Assembly: GCA_020205615.1 (NCBI GenBank)
Contig: CM035168.1
Location: 122,597,573-122,661,572, forward strand
Source of the DNA: Panax quinquefolius
Lineage: Eukaryota > Streptophyta > Magnoliopsida > Apiales > Araliaceae
Length of the DNA stretch: 64,000 nt
Direction of reading: 5' to 3'
Part shown: positions 12,169 through 20,474 of the stretch, in pieces
Layout of the letters: each line of letters begins with the position of its first letter
Numbering within the stretch: position 1 is the stretch's first letter
Notes under the pieces: generated by a model
Databases searched by the model: none
Told to the model about the DNA's origin: nothing
Seen by the model: only the letters and a program-made list of their open reading frames with translations
Made by a program: the position numbers and the translations under genes

Positions 12169-12565
12169 GAGTTTATTTTTCAAATAGCATAATAGTTAAT
12201 TTATTATTTATTTTATATATAATGATTATAAAATATTTTTAAAATATATAAATTAACATAGGATTTTATAACAATGTTTATAAATTTTGCTCGAAATGAT
12301 ATGATTAATGAGCTAAAGAAATTTTACGAAGAATAAAATTGTACATAGTTTGTATTTTATTTTTTTAAAGCAAATGTTATAATAATTTTAATACCAATAA
12401 CAAGTTAATTTGTGAAATTTTTTTTTTTCATAAATATCATATATAAATAAAAAGATTCTTAAAAATAATGTTATTTATAAAATAAACTTGTGTTTTGCCT
12501 TCCTAAAAAAATATTGAGCACTCATAAAACACTTTAATTATGCCTCCTATACGTTAGTCGTAGTT
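12169..12565. other. AT-rich stretch, not recognisably retrotransposon
   Basis: About 400 bases of very AT-rich DNA with no similarity I can see to the LTR or internal region and no coding frame. It may be the only remaining original genomic sequence in the window, or part of another old repeat. Confidence 0.5.
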
Positions 12566-12945
12566 TGTGACGCCCCCAAAATAGGTATACATCATCCATC
12601 TTGAATCGTCACATACATGGTACATAAATTCAAATACAACTTAATTATACAACAAATGTGTGTAAATACGACAAAAACATAGTGAGAGTTTAAACAAGAA
12701 TATTGTCATCTAGACAATATCCACACTCAATGGTGTCCTCATTACAATTATTATCATATAATTCCGTAAAATAGTGAGAACTACTAAAACCCTTTATCCT
12801 GGACCATCACTCCATTTCCCGACTTGTCCCAGCTATATTCTCATTTCCTGAAGAGAACAATGAAAGAAAGGGTGAGCTCAACTAGTCCAGTAAGAAATAT
12901 TATGACTAAGATAATGCAGAATAAATTATCCTTAGCCTTCAATAG
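12566..12945 (-). repeat. Diverged minus LTR end fragment
   Basis: It begins TGTGACGCCCCCAAAATAGGT, the canonical outer end of a minus-oriented LTR. For about 380 bases it then follows the family consensus with clearly more substitutions than other copies (for example the block around the splice acceptor reads CCTGAAGAGAACAATGAAAG). It stops where a plus-oriented LTR start begins. It represents an older or separate subfamily. Confidence 0.75.
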
Positions 12946-13162
12946 TGTAAGACCCCAACTTTTATGAATAAAGATGAATTTTCTATAAATACCATTTTTG
13001 AATATTAAGGAGTGAATTTGATATAATGTTATAGTTGTGGGTAATATTTATAAATAATCTAATAAAAGTTTTAATTAAGCTGTTGAAACACCCTTACGTT
13101 GTTAAAAATGCGATGTCTGGCGTGGTTGTTTAGTAACACATAGTATTGATTATTGATGCTTA
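12946..13162 (+). repeat. Diverged plus LTR start fragment
   Basis: It starts TGTAAGACCCCAACTTTTATG and runs about 215 bases. It is related to the normal LTR start but distinct (AAAGATGAATTTTCTATAAA instead of AAATTGAATTTCCTCTATTT). Its reverse complement occurs at about 20370-20474, so the variant exists at least twice. It is followed by the full E3 LTR. Confidence 0.7.
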
Positions 13163-13384
13163 TGTAAGACCCCAACTTATTATAAATAAAATTGAATTTC
13201 CTCTATTTATTATTTTGAAATAGTAAGGGTTGATTTGATTAATGTGGTTAGTTATGGGTAAAATGTGCAAATATTTCAAATAAACAAGTGGTTATAAAAT
13301 ATTCATTATTGTCGTGGAATATTCGTTTGGTCGTGAAATATTCTTACTGTTGGGAGAATATTAAATGCGATGCGCATAAAATTG

Positions 13385-13394
13385 TGTGGGCCCC
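13385..13394. promoter_or_regulatory. TGTGGGCCCC motif in U3
   Basis: Conserved in most LTR copies (for example 4521-4530 and 63785-63794 in reverse). GTGGGCCC/GGGCCCAC matches the consensus bound by plant TCP factors. Function here is inferred only from conservation within the family. Confidence 0.35.
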
Positions 13395-13528
13395 ATAATG
13401 AAAAGCGATTGGATAAAGAAAACACAAATATAAGTTGTTTATAAATAGCGGCGTTGTTATTCATGAATTATCTTGTTGAATACCCTATTGGTTAAAACAC
13501 AAGTAGCACGGTATTGCACAATTATTGA

Positions 13529-13542
13529 TTCTTACGTAAGAA
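13529..13542. promoter_or_regulatory. Conserved palindrome TTCTTACGTAAGAA
   Basis: The same 14-bp perfect palindrome as in the other LTRs, about 950 bases upstream of the TATA box. It is flanked by GGTATTGCAC..AATTATTGA and AAGGCACTACTCAATAATTG-type sequence that is also conserved. Confidence 0.4.
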
Positions 13543-14486
13543 GGCACTACTCAATAATGGTTACGTAATTATTATTCAATATTTTATTTTATTGATTCAA
13601 TAATTGCTTTCGTTAATATTTTATATTATTGTTATTTCAATAATTGTCATTACACAGTATTTTCCATTATCGAATCAATAATTCATATTATTTGAATAAT
13701 ATTAGTAGATAAAATTATTGGCAATGTCTAGAAAGTTACAATACAATGAGAGGTTTGGTCACCTAATTGCGGCGCAGTGAGAAGAAATCCTTATTGAAAA
13801 GCCCCCTCTTGCTTGGGAACAGCCTGGTTGCCAGTATTGTGATTCTGTAACATTATTTATGAATAATTAATTATTGATTTATATGATAAGGAAAATATTC
13901 ATTTTATGTGGATATAGATGGAGAAAATTTTTAATGTGACAATCGTTGAAAATTGATATTTTATCTTTTTTGATAAAATAATTCATTTAAATATATTATT
14001 ATATTTTAATAATATAATAATGGTGATATTTTTACAATAAATGTGGGATATATGAGTATATGAGGAGGAGTATTTTTGTTACTAAAAATATTTAAAACAT
14101 GTTAAACATGTTTGTGGACCCCATTTCTTGACTGAAATTTGATTATAGACTGTAAAATGGTCTATTTATGGATTTCGGTCAATTTCTGTTTGGAATTTAG
14201 AAAAACTTTCTTCTGCAAAGTTGTAGATAATGGAATTTCCCATGAAAAATACATAAGGTTCGAATTTTTCTGACAAAAAGGGCTATTTATTATGAATTAT
14301 TGAAGTTCTGAAGTTCCGAAATAATTGATTTTTGGAAGTTTTAATTATTTATTTTATAAAAACGTTTTTCTTACTTTTTCTAGAAGGTGGGCACGTGGGA
14401 AATCTGATTTCAAAGGATGCGTATGAATTTTGTTATTAATAATGATATTTTATTAAATTTTCTGCTTTAGCGTTCTAAGTATTTTC

Positions 14487-14496
14487 CTATAAATAG
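14487..14496 (+). promoter_or_regulatory. TATA box of E3 LTR promoter
   Basis: CTATAAATAG about 1.32 kb into the LTR. Sequence for 50 bases on both sides is conserved between copies in both orientations. This fits a pol II promoter with transcription starting near 14525. Confidence 0.65.
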
Positions 14497-14764
14497 GGTG
14501 CTTGGGTTATAATTGAAAATCACATTTAAAGCCAAGTTTTCTCTCTATATTATTGGCGTATTCTTGTGAGTATTTTGATATTTTGAGTGTTGTTATACTG
14601 ATGCAAGTTCCTTCACGTTATATTTGATATTCCAAATAGGAAGTATTATTCTTTTCGAGGTAAGGATATTATATTTTTTAAATAATATTATTTCTTCTAA
14701 TATCATTATCTTAGGAATATTGGTAAGATTTTTCTTGTGAAATTTTTGTCTTTTTAGTGTCGTG

Positions 14765-14840
14765 GTTACTATTCACGATACTCAAGACTATTCACGTATA
14801 CGATTAATTATTCACGAATCACTAAGACTATTCACGTAAA
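14765..14840 (+). repeat. ACTATTCACG short repeats
   Basis: Four to five dispersed copies of ACTATTCACG or ATTATTCACG separated by 8-12 bases. This cluster is expanded into a tight tandem array in the E5b and E7 LTRs. Confidence 0.6.
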
Positions 14841-15064
14841 AATTAAATTTTCATTTTTTGTCAAAATATCTATTATGGATACTAGCTTGATTGTATCCAT
14901 GTTTTGATCATTCTTGAATTTTACTTCACCGCGATTATTTATGAATTATTTTTGAACTTGGATTGTTTGAAATACTTAATCCTTAATATTTATTCTTTTG
15001 TTTCCTTGGATTCATTTTTTAAGATATTTTTCATCATCCTCGATTCTAAATGATGAGATTCTTG

Positions 15065-15200
15065 AATATCTTCGTTCAGAAGGCAAAGATGGTTGATTTT
15101 TTTTTGAATATCTTTGGCCCGCCAGTGTAAAAGATGAACAGGTGTTTAGATGAACATGACCGACTGATGAATATCTTTAGCCTGTAGTGCAAAGATTATT
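15065..15200 (+). repeat. Hairpin array in LTR leader (degraded copy)
   Basis: Imperfect units of the form ATCTTTG-loop-CAAAGAT (loop derived from GCCCGTAGTG) followed by about 30 bases of spacer. Three units can be traced here; the cleanest array is at 42463-42650. Confidence 0.6.
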
Positions 15201-15663
15201 ATTTCATTCAAGATGTATATTGATTGATGTTATTGGGATAAAATATTGATGATGGACTTTTAAATTCATAGATAATAGTAGATTTCATTCCTTACGTAAG
15301 TCTTCTATGAATTATTATTTCCGTTGCGAATATTGATCTTAAACTTGTTGTCTATTGTATTTTATCAGATTTTTCCCTGTTGAAGACTAACGATTATTTG
15401 TTCTATATTATCTTAGTCATAATATTCTTTACTAGGCTAGTTGAGTTCACCCTTTTTCTTTTTGTTCCATTTTTCTTCTCAGGAGGCGAGAATGTAGCGA
15501 GTTCTAGTCGGGGTGTGGAATGATGGTTCTAGATAGTTGTATTAGAAGTCCTCACTATTTTTGTAAAATAATATACCAATAATTGTAATGAGGACTTATT
15601 TGGGTGTAAATATTGTCTAGATGGAGATATTTGTATTTAAACTCACAGTTTATATGTTGTATT

Positions 15664-15669
15664 AATAAA
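15664..15669 (+). terminator. AATAAA polyadenylation signal of LTR
   Basis: AATAAA in the conserved context TTGTATTAATAAAGTTG, 73 bases before the LTR end. Cleavage 10-30 bases downstream would leave a short U5 of about 50 bases and make R about 1.2 kb. Confidence 0.5.
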
Positions 15670-15744
15670 GTTGTAGTTGTTTCTGTACCATGTTATTGAC
15701 GAGTCAAAATGGGTGATGTACACTTATTTTAGGGGCGTCACAGT

Positions 15745-15756
15745 TGGTATCAGAGC
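15745..15756 (+). other. E3 primer-binding site (tRNA-iMet)
   Basis: TGGTATCAGAGC, two bases after the LTR end. It is complementary to the 3' end of plant initiator-methionine tRNA, the usual primer for Ty3/gypsy elements. Confidence 0.9.
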
Positions 15757-15766
15757 TACGGGATAT

Positions 15767-15784
15767 GATCTCTGGCGTGAGATC
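15767..15784 (+). promoter_or_regulatory. Hairpin after the primer site
   Basis: GATCTC-TGGCGT-GAGATC can form a 6-bp stem. The stem halves are kept in E1, E6, E8 and, with a different loop, in E5b and E7. A dimerisation or packaging role is inferred from position only. Confidence 0.4.
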
Positions 15785-15934
15785 GTGGAATAGTAAACTA
15801 GAAGGGAGAGAGTAAATCCTTCGCTAAAGTGTGTCCTACCTAAGCTTATTTGTTAGTTGGTCAAAGATATAGGGATATTATGTGATATGTTGATTTTCTT
15901 AATTAACCCTTGTTTTTATGGCGAAGATTTGAGA

Positions 15935-17040
15935 ATGTCGACCGAGAATGTTAATGATGGAGTAAATGAGACCAGTGGAGACACCTTTACTCATCAACGA
16001 GGAGAAACGTGCACGAGTGTCGGCAATGTTTCTCCTGTGAACAACACCACTGAGCAGATGATGAACGACAGGATGTTTAGAAGCTTTTTGCAGTTCATGC
16101 AAAATCAGACGAGGGAGACTCGTGCAGAAAATAGAGGTGGAAATGATAATAACGCACGGTTTGTCACAGCTAAGCAGTTCAAAGAGTTGGGACCACCAGA
16201 ATTCTGGGGAAAGCCGGATCCGATTAAGGCAAAAATATGGGTCAAGCAAATTACCAAGATATTCGATGTCTTGGGATGCACGGAGGAACAGAAGGTTCCA
16301 TTCGCCACCTTTATGTTCGTAATGAGGCGACATCTTGGTGGAAATCGTAAAGCGTACTCCATCCGGTACCGCTTTCAAAGATGTCTTTGGGAGACATTTG
16401 TAAACCTATTCAATGACAAGTACTTTCACGAAAGTATTCGTTATCTGAAGGAAGTGGAGTTTATTAGATTGGAACAAAACAACACGACGGTGTCCCAAAG
16501 ACGAGGCGTAAGTTCATAGAGTTATCCAGTTCAGACCTCATTTGGTGGAGAATGAGGAACGATGACGCGGATGTTTCGAGAGGTTTGAAACCCGGCGATA
16601 CGTCAATATCTCATTTCTCATAAATTTTCTCTATTCAGATGTTGTCAATTGTGGCTCAATTATTAGAAGCGAGATAACGAAGTACGCTCAATCGAGGACC
16701 ACAACCAGGATCATACTGAGAGATAGCGATCATCAAAACAACGATAACCAATGGAGAAAGAAAATACAGACAAAAATGGTAACCACTCTGGTGGTAATCA
16801 TGGCCATGAAAATAGAAGAAGCGAGTCGGGGGGAGATTTTAAAAAGAGGAGATTCATCAATGATAATGTGAAGACGTCAGTACCAGCAACAACTAGTTCT
16901 AAGGGAGGAGAACGACCACAAGTTATATGCTATAAATGCGGAAAAGAGAGACATATCAATCCAAACTGCCCACAACAGTTCAAGGTATGTTATAATTGTG
17001 GAAAGGAAAAACATATCGCTCTAGATTGTACGGTAGTGAA
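15935..17040 (+). pseudogene. gag: E3 gag remnant with intact double zinc knuckle
   Basis: The ATG at 15935 starts an open stretch of about 195 codons to 16519 (MSTENVNDGVNE..., capsid block KQFKELGPPEFWGK and IWVKQITKIFDVLGCTEEQ). A frame change near 16320 turns the end of the capsid into nonsense. The part between 16520 and 16750 is frameshifted. From 16751 the frame is open again and contains the basic HSGGNHGHENRR region and two complete CCHC knuckles: CYKCGKERHINPNC and CYNCGKEKHIALDC (16928-17033). The open frame continues upstream of the ATG in this copy only, because of a one-base insertion in the leader. Confidence 0.87.
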
Positions 17041-17560
17041 ACCAAGTCCAGCGGGGATGGTGACTCAAAAGGCTGTCCCAAAAAAGTCAAAGTCAACGGT
17101 TCCTAGAAGAGCGTTTGTCGTGACTGGTCAAAATACGAGGAACCCAAACGAGGTGATCACGGGTAAGCTAATCATAAATTCTTACAAAGTTTATACCTTA
17201 CTTGATACCGGTGCTACCCATTCATTTATCTCTCCTGCTTGTGCTAAACGTTTAAACTCGACTTCGGAGAAATTAGACTTTGATTTATCTGTGGAGACTC
17301 TGTTAGGGGAAACTTTCATCACATCCACTGTTTATAAATCTTGTTTGATCCAAGTTGGCACCATCACATTACCTGTTCACCTTATCTCTTTAAAGATACT
17401 TGCTTTTGATGTGATTTTAGGGATTGATTGGTTAACTACTCATCATGCCAAAATTGATAATTTTTGTAAGGTTGTTAGTTTTCATATTCCTAACCAACCT
17501 GTTGTACGAATTCAAGAAAACTCAACCACTAAAATCAATCACTGTCATATCAAATCATAA
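17041..17560 (+). pseudogene. pol: E3 protease (intact-looking domain)
   Basis: Continuous with the nucleocapsid in one open frame (16751-17560, 269 codons), consistent with gag and pol being one reading frame. The active site is YTLLDTGATHSFIS with DTG at 17204-17212. The hydrophobic FDVILGIDWLTTHHAKID block follows. The frame breaks near 17518, where ATKPLKS becomes ENSTTK. This is the most intact protease with its substrate-side nucleocapsid in the window. Confidence 0.87.
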
Positions 17561-18352
17561 AGCTATTCGTTTATTGAAAAAGAGATGTCAAACTTTCTTA
17601 GCCCATGTTATGGATTTGAATAAAGATACGTCGGATTTGAATAATATTCCTGTTGTTAGTAAATTTCCTAACGTATTTCTAGAAGAACTTCCTGCCTACC
17701 CCCGTAACGTGAAGTTGAATTCTTTATTGATCTTGAACCCGGTACAAAGCCCATTTCTAAAACCCCATATCAAATGGCTCCTATTGAACTTCAGAGTTAA
17801 AGGTCCAACTACGTGGAGTTGTTGGATATCGGTTTCATTAGATCCAAGACATCTCCTTGGGGTGCTCCTATTTTATTTGTAAAGAGGAAATACAGAGTAT
17901 GCGACTTTGTATTGACTACCGTGATTTGAACCATGTCACTATCAAGAATAGTATCCATTTACCTCGATTGATGACTGTTTGACCGGTTGCAGGAGCACAA
18001 TTCTTTTCAAAGATCGATCATCGCTTTTGGATATCATCACCAAGAATTAGAATCGAGGATATTCCAAAGACCGCCTTCGAACCCTTCGACGGGCATTATG
18101 AATTCTTAGTCATGTCTTTTGGATTGACTAATGCTCCTACGGCTTTCATGGATATGATGAACTAGATATTCAAGGAATATTTGGATCAGTTCGTTGTTGT
18201 ATTTATTGATGACATCCTCATATATTCCAAAAGCCGTGAAGATTATGAGCACCATTTGAAGCTGGTACTCCAAAGGTTCGTGAAAATAAGCTATATGCCA
18301 AATTGAAGAAATGCGAGTTCTGGCTTTAGGAAGTAGCATTTCTTGGGCACGT
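17561..18352 (+). pseudogene. pol: E3 reverse transcriptase, truncated
   Basis: The linker (FLAHVMDLNKDTSDLNNIPVVSKFP) and the start of fingers are open in 17445-17882. Beyond that the domain is frameshifted but readable: [14 protein letters not shown] near 17905, the palm [10 protein letters not shown] near 18113, a TAG stop near 18163 in FMDMMN*IF, and the catalytic FIDD at 18202-18213 intact. The domain ends at a minus-oriented LTR after AFLGHV. The same truncation point occurs in E4 and E8. Confidence 0.85.
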
Positions 18353-19102
18353 TGTGATGCCCCCAAAATAGGTATACATCACCCATTCTGAGTCGTCAAA
18401 ATACATGGTACAGAAACAACTACAACTTTATTAATACAACATATAAACTATGAGTTTAAATACAAATATTGTCATCTAGACAATATCCACACCCAAATAA
18501 GTCCTCATTATAATTATTGATATATTATTATACAAAAATGGTGAGGACTACTAAGACAACTTCTAGAACCATCATTCCATCCCCCGACTAGAACTCGCTA
18601 CATTCTCGCCTCCTGAGAAGAAAAATGGAACAAAAAGAAAAATGATGAGCTCAACTAGCCCAGTAAAGAATATTATGACTAAGATAATATAGAACAAATT
18701 ATCATTAGTCTTCAACAGGGAAAAATCTGATAGAATATAATAGACAACAAGTTTCAGACCAATATTCGCAGCGGAAATAATAATTCATAGAAGAGTTACG
18801 TAGAGAATGAATTCTACTATTATCTATGAATTTAATAGTCCATCATCAACATTTTATCCTTGTAACATCAATCAATATTCATCTTGAATCAAATATTCAT
18901 CTTTGCACTGCAGGCCAAAGATATTCATCAGTCGGTCATGTTCATCTCAACACCTGTTCATCTTTGTACTACGGGCCAAAGATATTCATCAGAAAATCAA
19001 CCATCTTTGCACTACAGGCCAAAGATATTCAATAATACCATCATTTAGGACTGAGGATGATGAAAAATATTTTAAGAAAACGAACCTAGTGAAACAAAAT
19101 AA
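18353..19102 (-). repeat. Minus LTR piece inside chimera
   Basis: It starts TGTGATGCCCCCAAAATAGG and follows the first 750 bases of a minus LTR, including the hairpin array (18893-19030) and an intact splice acceptor (CTGAGAAG, about 18611). At about 19102 it switches directly into a plus-oriented LTR (E4) that begins about 0.3 kb inside the LTR. No target duplication is visible. Confidence 0.85.
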
Positions 19103-20141
19103 TGGCGTAGTTGTTACCGTTAATACTGTTAGAATATCCGGTGGTTAAAATACAGTAGCACACGGTATTGCACCAATTATTGATTCTTACGTAAGAAGGC
19201 ACTGCTCAATAATTGTTACAGTAGTTATTGTTCAATATTATATTTTATTGATTCAATAATTGCTACGTTGATATTTTATATTATTGTTATTTCAATAATT
19301 GTCATTACACAGTATTTTCCATTATCGGATCAATAATTCATATTATTTGAATAATATTAGTAGATAACATTATTGGCAATGTCTAAAAAGTTCTGTCTAA
19401 GGAGAGGTTTGGTCACCTAATCTTGGCCAAAGAAGGAGAAATCCTTATTGAAAGCCCTCGCTTGCTCAGGAGATGCACTGGTTGCCCGAGATTGTGATTC
19501 TGTGAAATTATTTATGAATAATTAATTATTGATTTTTATGATAAGGAAAATATTTATTTTATGTAGATATAGATGGAAAAATTTTTAATGTGACAATTGT
19601 TAAAATTTGATATTTTATCTTTTTTGATAAAATAATTTATTTAAATATATTATTATATTTTAATAATATAATAATGGTGATATTTTTATAATGAATGTGG
19701 GATATATGAGTATATGAGGAGGAGTATTTTTGTTACTAAAAATATTCAAAACATGTTAAACATGTTTGTGGACCCCATTTCTTGACTGAAATTTGATTAT
19801 AGCCTGTAAAATCGCCTATTTGTGGATTTCGGTCAATTTTTGTTTAGAATTTGGAAAAAAATTCTTCTGCAAAGTTGTAGATAATGGAATTTCTTATGGG
19901 AAAGACATAAGGTTTGAATTTTTCTGACAAAAGGGCTATTTATTATGAATTATTTGAAGTTCTGAAGTTCCGAAATAATTGATTTTTGGAAGTTTTAATT
20001 ATTTATTTTATAAAAAATGTTTTTCTTACTTTTTCTAGAAGGTGGCATGTGGGAAATCTGATTTCAAAGGATGCGTATGAATTTTGTTATTAATAATAAT
20101 ATTTTATTAAATTTTTTCGCTTTGGTGTTCTAAGCATTTTC

Positions 20142-20151
20142 CTATAAATAG
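20142..20151 (+). promoter_or_regulatory. TATA box of E4 LTR
   Basis: CTATAAATAG in the conserved context. The 0.25 kb insertion lies less than 90 bases downstream, so the leader of any transcript would be disturbed. Confidence 0.55.
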
Positions 20152-20225
20152 GTGCTTGGGTTAGAATTGAAAATCACACTTGTAAACTGAAGTTTTCTCT
20201 CCTTTCTCTCTATATTATCGAGCGT

Positions 20226-20474
20226 ATTTTGTCGTTTTTTCAATCCGACAATAATTTCATTGTAGGGGGTCCAATGATTGAGTAGTTATACGAATATTCC
20301 CTAACAAAAGAATATTCCCAACCAAACTAATATTTTATAACAACTTGCATACTTTGCAAAATTTATAAATATTACCCACAACTATAACATAATATCAAAT
20401 TTATTCCATAATATTCAAAAATAATATTTATAGAAAAAATTCATCTTTATTTATAAAAGCTGGGGTCTTACAAG
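20226..20474 (-). repeat. Fragment of diverged LTR inserted in E4 LTR
   Basis: A minus-oriented end piece of the variant LTR: its last 110 bases are the reverse complement of 12946-13055, ending AAAGCTGGGGTCTTACA. The host LTR is repeated for about 35-40 bases on each side (AGTTTTCTCTCC... at about 20191 and again at 20475), far longer than a 5-bp integration duplication. That suggests recombination or repair rather than simple insertion. Confidence 0.65.

Larger units (their letters stand above)
14660..15482 (+). other. Predicted intron within the LTR leader
   Basis: The donor TTTTCGAG|GTAAGG lies about 135 bases after the expected transcription start. The acceptor is TTTTTCTTCTCAG|GAGGCG, preceded by a long T/C-rich tract (from about 15450). 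A CTAAC branch-like motif is at 15387-15391, somewhat far from the acceptor. Both sites are conserved in position in other LTRs (see 41907-42933 and 61501-62492). The predicted intron removes the ACTATTCACG and hairpin arrays. No transcript evidence is available. Confidence 0.45.
13163..15742 (+). repeat. E3 5' LTR (complete, 2580 bp)
   Basis: Reference copy for the family. It starts TGTAAGACCCCAAC and ends GGGGCGTCACA; the two ends form an extended imperfect inverted repeat. The order inside is GTGGGCCCC (13385-13394), ACGT palindrome (13529-13542), TATA (14487-14496), donor (14659/14660), ACTATTCACG repeats (14765-14840), hairpin array (about 15065-15200), acceptor (15482/15483), AATAAA (15664-15669). 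Length is typical of Tekay/Del LTRs. Confidence 0.94.
13163..18352 (+). mobile_element. E3: plus-strand Ty3/gypsy element, 3' truncated
   Basis: It has a complete 5' LTR, canonical primer site, gag, nucleocapsid, protease and RT up to the residues around VAFLGHV. There it is joined to a minus-oriented LTR at 18353. RNase H, integrase and the 3' LTR are absent. The best-preserved nucleocapsid plus protease in the window is in this copy. Confidence 0.92.

Noticed and set aside
15745..15756. tRNA gene fragment
   Set aside because: Only 12 bases match the tRNA 3' end, as expected for a primer-binding site; no cloverleaf around it.
18106..18366. Minus frame opposite RT
   Set aside because: Shadow of the RT coding strand; the same antisense frame recurs wherever RT is present.
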